Source: Pigmentibacter sp. JX0631
GTDB taxonomy: Bacteria; Bdellovibrionota_B; Oligoflexia; Silvanigrellales; Silvanigrellaceae
NCBI RefSeq assembly: GCF_029873255.1
Contig: NZ_CP123622.1
Coordinates: 1,210,501 to 1,274,500 of the forward strand
DNA: 64,000 nt
Direction of reading: 5' to 3'
Part shown: piece after piece, positions 1 to 9,530 of the stretch
Numbering within the stretch: position 1 is the stretch's first letter
Layout of the letters: every line of letters begins with the position of its first letter
Notes under the pieces: generated by a model
Database searches by the model: none
Told to the model about the DNA's origin: nothing
The model's input: only the letters and a program-made list of their open reading frames with translations
Translations under genes and position numbers: made by a program

Positions 1-1663
1 GTTTATGAATATGATTTTTAATTTCATTAATACTATTTGATTCATTAAGAAAGGTATTTTTATCGGCAAATATTTTTTCGTTTTCTCGTAATAACAAAAA
101 CTCATTTTCTTCTATTTTATGTTTTAATTTTATTATATTATCATCAATTTTTTGCATATTTTCAAGATGGAATGAGGCTTTTGAAAGTTCTGCCATATTT
201 GCAATTAAATTATCTTTTTGTTGCTGAAATTGTTTTAATTTTTCTTGTGGTTTCTCAAATGGTAAAGAACGCAGAATAACTTCTTTTTTTATATTCTCAA
301 AATCATGTTTAATTTTAGAGTATTCTTTATCTGATAAATATTCGTATTGTACTAAGGTATTTAAAGTTATAAGAATTTCTTCATACAATTTATTTTTTTT
401 TCTTTTTTCTTCTATAATAGAAAAATCAATCGATTTATACTGAGCTAGGAATTTTTCTTTCTCTTGTAAATAAAATATTTTCTTTTCTTTTGTTTCATTT
501 AATTTACTAAGAGTGAAATCTTTTTCAATTCTCAATTCTTTTGCTTTAGCTATTAAGGGTCTTTGCCTTTCATTTTCAGTTTTTAAATTTTCATATATTT
601 CGTTATATTTTTCAATATTTAATTTTAAAAAGTCGATATGACTTTCATATAAATTAGCTTCATTTTTATTTTTTTCTTTTTGTTCATATAAATTTTGCAA
701 TTCTGCTTTTAAATTATCATGTTTAAAAATTAGTTCTATAGTGTTTGCATATTTCTTATAATTTTTAAATTTTATAATATATTCAATATTATTTTGATAT
801 TTTTCTTCAGTTTTATTCCATTTATTTTGTGCGTCTATATATTTTTCTTGCAGTAAAATATTTTTTTCAATCCAATCAATATTTTTTTGAACTCTTTTTG
901 CTTCAGTATCAAGAGAAGTATATTCAATTTGTTTTTTATTTAAATTTTCTAAAAGATTTTCTTCTTGTTCATTAGTTAATACTTCTACACCACTATATTT
1001 TAATGAAGCAATAGATAATTTTTCTTCAAATTCTTTCTTTTTTTCGGCAGCTTTTTTTCCGATTTCTTTATATTTTTCGGTATTCGTCAGTCTTTCTAAT
1101 ATTGCTGCTCGCTCTTCTTCATTTGCTTTTAAAAAAGCAGCAAATTCTCCTTGTGCAAGCAGAACCATCCGTTTAAAATCTTCTACTGTAAGATATTCAA
1201 GCACTTTATTAAAGTGAGGCTCATAAAACTTTGGTCTTTGATCGCTAACTATTTGTTCCCAGTCATTTAACTCATCTGAATATCGTTCCAAAATTCTTCT
1301 AGGATCTTTAAAATTTCCCTCTGGTTTTTTAAATGCTCTTTCACATTGCCATGTAGCTCTATATTTAATTATAGTATTATTTTCTTGCTTAGAAAAAGTT
1401 AATTGCGAATATGCAAAAACTGTTCCTTTAGACATAATTTGTCTGCAGTCATTTTCAGGATCTTTATCTGATTTTGCTTTAGTTAAGCGAGGAGTTTGTC
1501 CAAATAACGCCAAACACATAGCATCCATTAGTGTTGACTTACCGGCGCCTGTAGCTCCCATTACTAAAAAAAGTGGTGCATTACAAAGATCTTTTTCAAA
1601 ATCTATACTATGAAATCCATACAAAGAATTTAAATTTTCCAGCTGAATTTTTATTAGTTTCAA
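1..1663 (-). CDS. sbcC: SbcC nuclease subunit ATPase, N-terminal part (runs off window)
   Basis: This is the large subunit of the SbcCD nuclease, an SMC/Rad50-like ATPase that with SbcD cuts hairpins and protein-blocked DNA ends in the cytoplasm. Reading the minus strand from a TTG start at 1663 gives MKLIKIQLENLNSLYG, a Walker A motif GATGAGKST near residue 37, and the SbcC-typical RMVLLAQGEFAAFLKA stretch around residue 170. It is followed by several hundred residues rich in Lys, Glu and Leu, as in the Rad50/SbcC coiled coil. The TTG start is chosen because AAAGGA lies 7 bases upstream and no ATG fits. The gene begins 23 bases after the sbcD stop, so the two are cotranscribed. The frame is open to base 1; the C-terminal ATPase lobe is outside the window. 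Confidence 0.93.
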   Translation of the reverse strand, partial: MKLIKIQLENLNSLYGFHSIDFEKDLCNAPLFLVMGATGAGKSTLMDAMCLALFGQTPRLTKAKSDKDPENDCRQIMSKGTVFAYSQLTFSKQENNTIIKYRATWQCERAFKKPEGNFKDPRRILERYSDELNDWEQIVSDQRPKFYEPHFNKVLEYLTVEDFKRMVLLAQGEFAAFLKANEEERAAILERLTNTEKYKEIGKKAAEKKKEFEEKLSIASLKYSGVEVLTNEQEENLLENLNKKQIEYTSLDTEAKRVQKNIDWIEKNILLQEKYIDAQNKWNKTEEKYQNNIEYIIKFKNYKKYANTIELIFKHDNLKAELQNLYEQKEKNKNEANLYESHIDFLKLNIEKYNEIYENLKTENERQRPLIAKAKELRIEKDFTLSKLNETKEKKIFYLQEKEKFLAQYKSIDFSIIEEKRKKNKLYEEILITLNTLVQYEYLSDKEYSKIKHDFENIKKEVILRSLPFEKPQEKLKQFQQQKDNLIANMAELSKASFHLENMQKIDDNIIKLKHKIEENEFLLLRENEKIFADKNTFLNESNSINEIKNHIHK

Positions 1664-1686
1664 TTTATTTTCCTTTATTAAATAAA

Positions 1687-2910
1687 TTAAATATTTTCTT
1701 CATTTAATAAACTACGAAAAGCTTGCAATAAATTTTCGTCTACTATTTCATTATATGTGTCACACATTTTTAAAAAAACCTGCTCAGCAGTTAACTCTTT
1801 TAAAGAAAATGTTTCGTTATTTTTTGCAATTACATTTTCAGATTTAGCTGGAACTTGTCTGACATAAGCTATCAGAGGAGAATTTTCTTGGAATTTATTG
1901 CTTAATAAATTTTTTAGTTCTAAATCTAAACCTGAGCGGTATCCGTTTACTTGCACTGTAATAGCCAAAATAGGCGACATTGGTGTTTGCCAAGAAATAT
2001 TTAGTAAAACATTATTTATTTCTTCTAAATTTGATTTTACTTCTATTATTTTTCTGAATACAGGAACTTCAAATTTTTGCACGGTTTTTGCTTTAGAACC
2101 TTTTTCATAAGAGATAATCTGAACATATCTAGGAAAATTTGATTCTTTAATTGATAATGGAATTGGTGACCCACTGTAATATGCATTTGATTGCTCTACT
2201 CGATATGCCCTATGTATATGACCTAAAGCTATATAAGAAAATCTCGAATCGAAAATTGTAGAGGGAAGTCCTCCCATTGTACCTATCATATGTATTTCTT
2301 GTGGAGCATCATCTAGCTCGCTGCCACAACACGCCATATGGCCAGTTGCAACAATAGGAGCACCATGCGCTATATTTTCAGCAGCTTCAGCTAAGTCAAA
2401 ATAAAATTTTTGTATTTTTTCTTTAAAGAGAGAATATATTTCATTTTCATTTTGAAAAGAAGTTCTTATGCCTAGCTTATATTCATGAATAAATGGAACT
2501 GCGACAACAACCAACTCCACAACATTTTCGGCGTTTTTAATAGGACATAAATATCGATCTAGATTTTTTCCTTCAAACGAAATTCCTCCTACAATAAAAA
2601 CATCAAGAAGTTTTAAGAGCTCAGCGGGCGCATCAAGCCTTGTTGGGGAATCATGATTTCCACCTACTATAATTACTTTTTGTACCTTAGTATTTTGCGA
2701 TACAGACAAAAGAAATTGATAGTAAATTTTCTGAGCTTCTGCGGAGGGTTGGGATTGATCAAAAAGATCACCAGAGATAATAAGGACTACAATTTCTTGT
2801 TCCTTTAAAAATGGGATCAACCAACTTAAAAAATATTTATGATCTTCTTCACGTCCGATACCTTCAAAAGTAGCCCCTAAATGCCAGTCAGAAGTATGAA
2901 GAATTTTCAT
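1687..2910 (-). CDS. sbcD: SbcD exonuclease subunit
   Basis: SbcD is the calcineurin-like metallophosphoesterase partner of SbcC and acts in DNA end processing. The 407-residue protein shows the family's metal motifs in order: SDWHLG (Asp8, His10), SGDLFD (Asp48), GGNHDSP (Asn85, His86, Asp87), then ATGHMA and ALGHIHRAY. Length is normal for SbcD. The ATG start has an AAGAAGG ribosome site 5-6 bases upstream. sbcC follows after 23 bases on the same strand, the classical sbcDC order. bamD lies 30 bases upstream on the same strand, so it may feed transcripts into this pair. Confidence 0.95.
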   Translation of the reverse strand: MKILHTSDWHLGATFEGIGREEDHKYFLSWLIPFLKEQEIVVLIISGDLFDQSQPSAEAQKIYYQFLLSVSQNTKVQKVIIVGGNHDSPTRLDAPAELLKLLDVFIVGGISFEGKNLDRYLCPIKNAENVVELVVVAVPFIHEYKLGIRTSFQNENEIYSLFKEKIQKFYFDLAEAAENIAHGAPIVATGHMACCGSELDDAPQEIHMIGTMGGLPSTIFDSRFSYIALGHIHRAYRVEQSNAYYSGSPIPLSIKESNFPRYVQIISYEKGSKAKTVQKFEVPVFRKIIEVKSNLEEINNVLLNISWQTPMSPILAITVQVNGYRSGLDLELKNLLSNKFQENSPLIAYVRQVPAKSENVIAKNNETFSLKELTAEQVFLKMCDTYNEIVDENLLQAFRSLLNEENI

Positions 2911-2940
2911 AATTACCTTCTTTTTTATTTGAATGTAATG

Positions 2941-3699
2941 TTACTTTATAGATAGTATTTCTTTTGCTTTTTGCCGTAAATCATTTGGCTTAACATTTTT
3001 AATGACAGCATATTGATCTGAATCTGGATTTTCTTCTAGAAAATCTGCCATTTCTTCATAACAAACAGCTGCTCTTTCTTTCGCTTCTAATTTAAGATCA
3101 TCATATTGTGGAAATTTCGTTAAAATTTCTAAATATCTATTTAATGCTGCTGAATATAAGTCTTTCCTCCAATAAAAACGCGCAATAAACATTTCATGTT
3201 CAGCCAAGCGTCTTGTTAGCACCTTAATTCTTTCAGTAGCTTCTGGAATATATTCAGCATTCGGATAATTTTTTACATAAAAACTGTATTTTATAATTGC
3301 TTTTCGAGCTGAAACCTGCTCTCTATCAATTTCTTCCGAAGCTTGCAAATCATTAGAATTTGCAATTCTATATTGAACAAATGAAACATTTTTATCGATT
3401 GGATTCCTACGCGCGAAGTCTTCGTAAGCAGCAATGGCTTCTGGATATTTACCAGATAAATAGTAGGCATTTGCTTGCATTAGTTCTGCTTCTGGTAAAT
3501 TTTTGGAATAAGGATAACGAGCTTTATATTCATCTACATTTGAAACAACATCAGACCAATTTTTATCTTCAAATTCATCACGAATGCGAGTTATTCCTTC
3601 TTCTTGAGATTGTTCAGAAATTGGTACAGTTCGGCATGATACTACTGTAAAAAGAAAGAAAAAACTTAAAATTGAAACATAAAGCTTTTGAATTGGCAT
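2941..3699 (-). CDS. bamD: BamD (YfiO) outer-membrane assembly lipoprotein
   Basis: BamD is the TPR lipoprotein of the beta-barrel assembly machine on the inner face of the outer membrane. The 252-residue protein starts with a lipoprotein signal whose lipobox VVSC places the acylated Cys at residue 22. The mature part has TPR-like repeats, for example YKARYPYSKNLPEAEL and YPNAEYIPEATERIKVL, and the helix NELPEYIPEA-like spacing typical of the family. Its length matches known BamD proteins (about 245 residues). It lies upstream of sbcDC on the same strand, with the methylmalonyl-CoA epimerase gene 34 bases further upstream. The assignment rests on the lipobox plus TPR pattern; another TPR lipoprotein is less likely. 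Confidence 0.88.
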   Translation of the reverse strand: MPIQKLYVSILSFFFLFTVVSCRTVPISEQSQEEGITRIRDEFEDKNWSDVVSNVDEYKARYPYSKNLPEAELMQANAYYLSGKYPEAIAAYEDFARRNPIDKNVSFVQYRIANSNDLQASEEIDREQVSARKAIIKYSFYVKNYPNAEYIPEATERIKVLTRRLAEHEMFIARFYWRKDLYSAALNRYLEILTKFPQYDDLKLEAKERAAVCYEEMADFLEENPDSDQYAVIKNVKPNDLRQKAKEILSIK

Positions 3700-3733
3700 A
3701 AATAAAATTTCTTCTTTAAATGTTAGTCTAAAA

Positions 3734-4147
3734 TTAAATTGCGGCTTGCTCCTCGACTAATTCGACAAGCACTCCTCCCGTAGCATGGGGATGCACAAAT
3801 ACAATTCGAGTATTATGTGCACCATACCTGGGCTTTTCATCAATAAGCCGAATATTATTTTTTTTCAAATATTCTATCCAATTGTCTAGATTCTGCACCT
3901 CAAAGGCAATATGTTGAATGCCTGCACCTCTGGTCTCTAAAAATTTTGCAATTGGACTGTCATCCGCAGTAGGAGAAAGTAGTTCTAATCTTGAAAATTC
4001 ACATCTTAAAAACTCGACAGCTACTTTTTGTTCCGCCACAACTTCTGTGCCTTCATTATTCAAGTGTAAAATTTCATTAAAAAATTTTTTAGCTTGAGCT
4101 AAATCTTTGGGAACTATTCCTAAATGATTAATTCTTTTTATATGCAT
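3734..4147 (-). CDS. mce: Methylmalonyl-CoA epimerase (VOC fold)
   Basis: The enzyme interconverts the S and R forms of methylmalonyl-CoA between propionyl-CoA carboxylase and the B12 mutase. The 137-residue protein has the paired VOC beta-alpha-beta-beta-beta modules with the metal ligands in INHLGI (His8) near the start, GIQHIAFEV in the middle and GVLVELVE at the end. Length is typical. It is the last gene of the cluster, 9 bases after the MeaB stop. A VOC protein alone could be a dioxygenase-type enzyme, but the presence of the carboxylase, MeaB and mutase subunit genes in the same run settles the role. Confidence 0.92.
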   Translation of the reverse strand: MHIKRINHLGIVPKDLAQAKKFFNEILHLNNEGTEVVAEQKVAVEFLRCEFSRLELLSPTADDSPIAKFLETRGAGIQHIAFEVQNLDNWIEYLKKNNIRLIDEKPRYGAHNTRIVFVHPHATGGVLVELVEEQAAI

Positions 4148-4156
4148 AACATATTC

Positions 4157-5155
4157 CTATTTTATTTCTTTCTGAAAAAGTTCACTTGCTATAGACATGG
4201 CAGTTGTTTTTCCTAGCGATAATTTTTCTATCTCTACATCATTAATTTGCTTAACTTTTTCTCGAAAAACTTCCTCTGCTAATATTAAAATATTTTGTAG
4301 AACTTCGTTTCGGAGTCGTAAAGTTCTTAGTTCTTGTCCAATATGACTGTTTTTTTCATATTCTTCATGCTGAAAAAATGAGTTTACTAGTTCCGAAATT
4401 CCTTCATTCTTAGCTGCTGAAGTTTTTAGTACTGGAGGATGCCATTGATTTTCTTCATTTGGAGCTGTATTTTCCATCAATTCTTGAATCATTCTTGAGG
4501 AATCTGCCAAATCACATTTATTTACAACGTAAATATTTGCTAATTGTAAAATACCCGATTTCATTAATTGAATTTCGTCGCCACTATTGGGCATTAATAC
4601 TAGAACCGTAGAGTCTGCTAAGCTAGTAATTTCACTTTCACTTTGACCAATCCCAACAGTTTCAACCAAAATATAATCAAAATTTAAAACAGATGCTAAA
4701 CGAATAGCGCTACGAGTGGCGCGCGCAACACCTCCGAGCGCTCCACGCGAACCCATAGAACGGATAAAAACATGAGGATCACGAAAATGTTCATGCATTC
4801 TAACTCTATCACCAAGAATAGCTCCGCCTGTTAATGATGAGGAGGGATCTACTGCAAAAATAGCAACCTTTTTCCCTAATTTTCTTAATTCTTTTACAAT
4901 TAAATTAGTTAGAGTTGATTTTCCAGCTCCTGGCAGTCCCGTAATTCCTATAATTCTTGCTTGCATTGTGGCATTTGTAGATAAATTTGGGTGTGCTAAA
5001 AGCTTAGGAGCGAGCAAAGGATCATTTTCTACAAATGTAATAGCTTTACTTAAAGCTCTAATTTGAGAATTCCATTGATCAACATTTTCAAGACAAAATT
5101 TTCCTATTAAAGAATTTACAATAGTATTAATATCAATGGATTGTTTTATCTTCAT
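4157..5155 (-). CDS. meaB: MeaB/ArgK GTPase, methylmalonyl-CoA mutase chaperone
   Basis: MeaB is a G3E-family GTPase that protects and reloads the adenosylcobalamin cofactor of methylmalonyl-CoA mutase. The 332-residue protein shows Walker A GLPGAGKST (residues 73-81), the family stretch AVDPSSSLTGGAILGDRVRM, the switch-type motif ETVGIGQSE and the guanine-specifying NKCDLAD. Length matches MeaB. It starts 4 bases before the biotin-carrier gene stop, with a ribosome site (AAGG) in that gene's end, so translation is probably coupled. Older annotations call this family ArgK; the mutase and carboxylase neighbours favour the MeaB role. Confidence 0.94.
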   Translation of the reverse strand: MKIKQSIDINTIVNSLIGKFCLENVDQWNSQIRALSKAITFVENDPLLAPKLLAHPNLSTNATMQARIIGITGLPGAGKSTLTNLIVKELRKLGKKVAIFAVDPSSSLTGGAILGDRVRMHEHFRDPHVFIRSMGSRGALGGVARATRSAIRLASVLNFDYILVETVGIGQSESEITSLADSTVLVLMPNSGDEIQLMKSGILQLANIYVVNKCDLADSSRMIQELMENTAPNEENQWHPPVLKTSAAKNEGISELVNSFFQHEEYEKNSHIGQELRTLRLRNEVLQNILILAEEVFREKVKQINDVEIEKLSLGKTTAMSIASELFQKEIK

Positions 5156-5159
5156 TCAA

Positions 5160-5723
5160 TTAACCTTGATTTGTAGGGGACAAATATAAAAGAAAATCTC
5201 CAACAGAAACACTGTTTCCTTTACTAATTTTTATTTTAGATATTGTCCCATCACATTCAGCAACAATTCTATTTTCCATTTTCATTGCTTCAATAATAAC
5301 TAAAGCATCTCCTTCTTTGACAACAGATTGTTCAGAAACTAACACGGAAACAATCTTTCCAGTCATAGGCGATTTTAATTCTCCACCAAGAATATTTGTT
5401 AAATTTGTTCTTGATTGAACAGGTTTTATTACATTTGCTAGATAATTTTTTTGCTGAATATAGTTGTTACTTTTAATACCAAATCTGTAATGTTCACCTT
5501 TTTTTTCTATAAAATTATTATTTACACGAACTATTTTATTTCCTATTAAAATACTTCTTCCATCAGCTAAAAAAGTACATTTTTCTTCAATAAATTGTCC
5601 CAAATTATTTTGGATATAGAGGGAGAAATATTCTCCTTTTGCTAAATGCATGAAGTCAATAGAAGCTGGGACATCAATGATAAATTCTTCTTTTCCTTTA
5701 GTTTTTTGCACATGAATTTTCAT
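5160..5723 (-). CDS. Biotin carboxyl carrier subunit of acyl-CoA carboxylase
   Basis: This protein carries the biotin that moves CO2 between the carboxylase and carboxyltransferase subunits. The last 75 residues form a biotinyl/lipoyl domain with the biotinylation motif IEAMKMEN; the target is Lys148. A SPMTGKIVSVLV start of the domain is visible at about residue 118. The first 100 residues are a separate module not seen in short AccB proteins and may contact the partner subunits, as the BT-linker region of propionyl-CoA carboxylases does (inference). Length is 187 residues. It sits between the biotin carboxylase gene (16 bases upstream) and meaB, so the three-subunit enzyme is encoded by separate genes. 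Confidence 0.92.
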   Translation of the reverse strand: MKIHVQKTKGKEEFIIDVPASIDFMHLAKGEYFSLYIQNNLGQFIEEKCTFLADGRSILIGNKIVRVNNNFIEKKGEHYRFGIKSNNYIQQKNYLANVIKPVQSRTNLTNILGGELKSPMTGKIVSVLVSEQSVVKEGDALVIIEAMKMENRIVAECDGTISKIKISKGNSVSVGDFLLYLSPTNQG

Positions 5724-5739
5724 AAAATAATACTCCTAA

Positions 5740-7284
5740 TTATCTTCTTGTACTTTCTAAACGAAAAGCATTTGACCATGCAGACGTTACTTCTGGAAGC
5801 ACATTTACTTTTGCTTCTAATTTTGCTTTTTGGTCAGTAACTTTAATTGCAACAACAGCAGCTTCTTCTTTTGTTAATATAGCATGTAATTGTTCTGAGT
5901 TTTCAAGTAATTTATCATTTTCTTCAATAAAGCGGGTTGTATAGTTACCTTCACGAAAATTTGGAAATTCAATTAATGCTTGATGAAATGGAATTGTTGT
6001 TTGAATACCTTCTATTTGAAATTCACTCAATGCTCTTGCCATTTTATTTAATGCATCATTGCGATCTGTTCCATAGACTATTAATTTAGCAATCATGGAA
6101 TCATAAAATTCAGGTATTTTATAACCTGGATAAATATGTGAATCTACTCTTACTCCTGGGCCAGAAGGAAACTCAAGATCTTTTATTGTTCCTGGATCAG
6201 GACGAAAATTATTAAAAGGATCTTCCGAATTAATTCTTGCTTCTATAGCCCACCCACGAATAAAAAGATCTTTTTGGGCAAAAGGTAATTTATCACCCAT
6301 AGCTATTTTTATTTGCATTTGTAATAAATCAACACCTGTTACTATTTCTGTTACTGGATGTTCAACTTGAATTCTTGTATTCATTTCCATAAAATAAAAT
6401 TTTGTTGGAGATTCTAATATAAATTCAATTGTTCCTGCATTTACATAACCAACACTTTGAGCAGCTCTGACTGCAATTTCGCCCATTTTTTTTCTTGTTT
6501 CATCACTAATGTAACTCGAAGGGGCTTCTTCAATTAATTTTTGATGCCTTCTTTGAATAGTACAATCTCGTTCAAATAAATGAACAATATTTCCATGAGA
6601 ATCTGCTAAAACTTGAAATTCAACATGTCTTGGATGTTCTATATATCGCTCACAAAAAACATCTGCATTGCCAAAGTAACTAAGAGCTTCCCTTTGGCAG
6701 GCTTCAAAAGCTTGCGCAAGTTCTTCATCCTTGCGAACAACACGCATTCCTTTTCCACCACCGCCTGCTGCGGCTTTTAAAATAAGTGGATATCCTACTT
6801 GATGTGCAGTATCTTGGAGATCTTTTAAATCTTTTAATGGCTCATTTTTGCCAGGACTACATGGAACCCCTGCTTCTGTTACTTTTCTTTTCGCTAATGT
6901 TTTATCACCCATAGCATGGATAGATGCAGGTGAGGGGCCTATCCAAACTAAACCTGCTTTTAAAACTTCATTTGCAAATTCTGCACTTTCTGATAAAAAA
7001 CCAAAACCTGGATGTATAGCTTCAGCTTCAAGCTCTTTTGCTGCATTTAAAATATTTTGGATATTTAAATAACTTTCATTACTCGGCGCATTGCCAATCC
7101 AACAAGCTGCATCGGCTAAAGCAACGTGTCTAGAATGAAGATCTGCCGATGAATAAACAGCTAAAGGTGACAAACCTAAATCACGACAAGCTCGAATAAT
7201 ACGCACACCAATTTCACCTCTGTTGGCGATAAGTACTTTTTTAAATGGCTTATGTATTAATGGTAAATATTGATCATTAAACAT
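5740..7284 (-). CDS. pccA: Biotin carboxylase subunit of propionyl-CoA carboxylase
   Basis: The subunit uses ATP and bicarbonate to carboxylate biotin on the carrier protein. The 514-residue protein begins the biotin-carboxylase N-domain with LIANRGEIGVRIIRA, has the ATP-grasp glycine-rich loop KAAAGGGGKGMRVV, and ends the catalytic domain with MEMNTRIQVEHPVTE and a normal C-domain. It is longer than AccC (about 450) by a charged tail of about 60 residues but lacks the biotinyl domain found in fused PccA, which is encoded by the next gene. ATG start with CAGGATGGGA upstream. Function as propionyl- rather than acetyl-CoA carboxylase follows from the cluster, not from this subunit. Confidence 0.9.
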   Translation of the reverse strand: MFNDQYLPLIHKPFKKVLIANRGEIGVRIIRACRDLGLSPLAVYSSADLHSRHVALADAACWIGNAPSNESYLNIQNILNAAKELEAEAIHPGFGFLSESAEFANEVLKAGLVWIGPSPASIHAMGDKTLAKRKVTEAGVPCSPGKNEPLKDLKDLQDTAHQVGYPLILKAAAGGGGKGMRVVRKDEELAQAFEACQREALSYFGNADVFCERYIEHPRHVEFQVLADSHGNIVHLFERDCTIQRRHQKLIEEAPSSYISDETRKKMGEIAVRAAQSVGYVNAGTIEFILESPTKFYFMEMNTRIQVEHPVTEIVTGVDLLQMQIKIAMGDKLPFAQKDLFIRGWAIEARINSEDPFNNFRPDPGTIKDLEFPSGPGVRVDSHIYPGYKIPEFYDSMIAKLIVYGTDRNDALNKMARALSEFQIEGIQTTIPFHQALIEFPNFREGNYTTRFIEENDKLLENSEQLHAILTKEEAAVVAIKVTDQKAKLEAKVNVLPEVTSAWSNAFRLESTRR

Positions 7285-7314
7285 TTTAAAATCCCATCCT
7301 GAATTATATTTTAA

Positions 7315-8871
7315 TTATAAAGGAATATTGCCGTGTTTTCTTTTTGGTAATTCTTTTCGTTTTTGTTTATTTAAAGTTAGAGCTTGAATTAATAATTTTC
7401 TTGTTAATTTAGGTTCAATTACATCGTCTATAAAACCTTGCTGTGCAGTGACGTACGGATTTGCAAAAGTATCCCGATAGTTTTGAATTAATTCCTGTCT
7501 TTTTTTCTCAGGATTAGTTGATTTCGCAATATCATTTTTGAATATAATATTGCATGCACCTTCTGGTCCCATGACTGCAATTTCTGCGCTTGGCCATGCA
7601 ATATTATAATCAGCACCAATATGTTTAGAGTTCATAACATCATATGCGCCACCATATGCTTTTCTTGTAATCACTGTAAATCTAGGAACTGTAGCTTCAC
7701 AAAATGCATAAAGTAACTTAGCACCATGTTTAATAATCCCACGCCATTCCTGCTCTGTTCCAGGTAGAAAGCCTGGAACATCAGTAAAAACTATTAAAGG
7801 AATATTAAATGCGTCGCAAAAACGAACAAAACGAGCTGCTTTTATGCTTGCATTAATATCTAATACTCCAGCTAGATTCATAGGATCATTTGCAACAATC
7901 CCGACTGATTGACCTTGTAACCGAGCAAAACCTATAATCATATTTTTTGCATAATTAGGTTGCAACTCTAAGAAAGAATCCAAATCACAAACTCGTTTAA
8001 TAATTTCTCGCATATTATATGGCTGATTTGGATTGTCTGGAATAATTGAATTTAATTCTAAATCTGCTCTATCCGCTGCATCACTACAATTATGTACAGG
8101 CGGTGCTTCCAAATTATTTTGCGGAAGATAGGAAATTAATTTTTTCACAAATGCAATGGTTTCATATTCATCTGCGCAAGCAGCATCGGCTACACCACTT
8201 TTCGAATGATGCGTATCTGCTCCACCCAATGATTCAAAATCAACGTCTTCACCAGTTACCGTTTTTATAACATCTGGCCCTGTAATAAACATATGTGAAG
8301 AGGTTTGGGTCATTATTATGAAATCGGTAATAGCTGGAGAGTAAACTGCACCACCTGCACATGGTCCTAAAATTGCACTAATTTGTGGAATAACTCCACT
8401 TGCTATGGTGTTCCTATAAAAGATATCTGCATATCCACCTAAACTGGAAACTCCTTCTTGAATGCGTGCTCCACCACTATCATTTAAACCAATTACCGGA
8501 GCACCATTTTGCAAAGCAAGATCCATTACTTTACAGATTTTTTTTGCATGCATCGCACCTAAAGAACCACCAAAAACAGTGAAATCTTGGGCAAAAACAT
8601 ATACAGGGCGACCAGCGATAAATCCATAGCCGGTGACAACGCCATCACCTAAAAATTTTTGTTTTTGCATTTCAAATTGATCGCAATTATGAGTAACAAA
8701 TGCATCTAGTTCTACAAAAGAATTACTATCAAGAAGCTCTTGAATTCTTTCGCGTGCGGTCATTTTTCCTTTTTCGTGTTGAGCATCGATTCTTTTCTGC
8801 CCTCCACCAATAAATGCCTTGTTCCGTTCCTCTTTCAGCTTCAAAATTGCTTTTTCCGTACTCATTGTCAT
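7315..8871 (-). CDS. pccB: Propionyl-CoA carboxylase carboxyltransferase (beta) subunit
   Basis: This subunit transfers the carboxyl group from biotin to propionyl-CoA, giving S-methylmalonyl-CoA. The 518-residue protein has the single-chain carboxyltransferase layout: an N-terminal crotonase-like half with [10 protein letters not shown] and [12 protein letters not shown] (acyl-CoA oxyanion loop) and a C-terminal half with [12 protein letters not shown] and [10 protein letters not shown] (biotin side). This matches PccB in length and motifs. The start at 8871 is kept because GAAGGG lies 8 bases upstream, inside the end of the B12-subunit gene; a second ATG two codons on is possible. Five bases separate the two genes. 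Confidence 0.95.
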   Translation of the reverse strand: MTMSTEKAILKLKEERNKAFIGGGQKRIDAQHEKGKMTARERIQELLDSNSFVELDAFVTHNCDQFEMQKQKFLGDGVVTGYGFIAGRPVYVFAQDFTVFGGSLGAMHAKKICKVMDLALQNGAPVIGLNDSGGARIQEGVSSLGGYADIFYRNTIASGVIPQISAILGPCAGGAVYSPAITDFIIMTQTSSHMFITGPDVIKTVTGEDVDFESLGGADTHHSKSGVADAACADEYETIAFVKKLISYLPQNNLEAPPVHNCSDAADRADLELNSIIPDNPNQPYNMREIIKRVCDLDSFLELQPNYAKNMIIGFARLQGQSVGIVANDPMNLAGVLDINASIKAARFVRFCDAFNIPLIVFTDVPGFLPGTEQEWRGIIKHGAKLLYAFCEATVPRFTVITRKAYGGAYDVMNSKHIGADYNIAWPSAEIAVMGPEGACNIIFKNDIAKSTNPEKKRQELIQNYRDTFANPYVTAQQGFIDDVIEPKLTRKLLIQALTLNKQKRKELPKRKHGNIPL

Positions 8872-8876
8872 TTTAG

Positions 8877-9368
8877 TTACCCTTCAAGTATTTTTTTTAT
8901 TTCAAGGATTACATCTTGCACTTTTGTTCCTGGAGTAAAAATTGCCTTAACTCCCACTGATATTAAAAAAGGAATATCCTCAGCAGGTATCACTCCACCA
9001 CCAAATACAGGAATGTCGCCCCCTCCCTTTTCTTTTAAAGCTTCAATTAATTTGGGAAAAAGAGTTTTATGCGCGCCTGAAAGCAAAGACAAGCCAACAA
9101 TATCAACATCTTCCTGAATAGCGGTTTGAGCTACATCTTCAGTTGATTGACGAACACCTGTATAAATAACTTCCATACCAGCGTCGCGGAGAGCTTTGGC
9201 GATATATTTTGCACCTCTATCATGACCATCTAGTCCACATTTTGCGATTAAAACTCGAGGAATTTTTGTAAAAGAAACACCTCCAAGAATATGCGAACCT
9301 CCACCGACCTCAACTTTGGAGAAACAGATAGGTGAAAGATTATTCAAAGAATAATAGGGCTTTATCAT
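8877..9368 (-). CDS. B12-binding small subunit/domain of methylmalonyl-CoA mutase
   Basis: The 163-residue protein is a stand-alone cobalamin-binding domain of methylmalonyl-CoA mutase, which rearranges R-methylmalonyl-CoA to succinyl-CoA. It has the cobalamin motif DxHxxG (Asp47, His49, Gly52 in [12 protein letters not shown]), then GLSLLSGAH and the [13 protein letters not shown] segment typical of mutase C-terminal domains. The first 38 residues have no match to the fold and no better in-frame start is seen. It is the first gene of the cluster. The catalytic TIM-barrel subunit is not in this window, so the enzyme must be split over two loci or this is a partner of another mutase. Confidence 0.88.
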   Translation of the reverse strand: MIKPYYSLNNLSPICFSKVEVGGGSHILGGVSFTKIPRVLIAKCGLDGHDRGAKYIAKALRDAGMEVIYTGVRQSTEDVAQTAIQEDVDIVGLSLLSGAHKTLFPKLIEALKEKGGGDIPVFGGGVIPAEDIPFLISVGVKAIFTPGTKVQDVILEIKKILEG

Positions 9369-9530
9369 AGATTAAAATCCTGTATATGAAGAGCTCGATA
9401 GCAGATTACAAAGCGTTAGTGTATTTATTACGTATGATTTTGCAAGAATTTACAAAGATACTTGCAATGCGAAAGAATAAGAGCTAATGCTTTGCTGTTT
9501 TGAAAAGAATTACTATCAGGATGTCAAAAT

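Noticed and set aside
6848-9117. Long plus-strand frames opposite the carboxylase genes
   Set aside because: They are antisense shadows of strongly conserved enzymes and have no ribosome sites.
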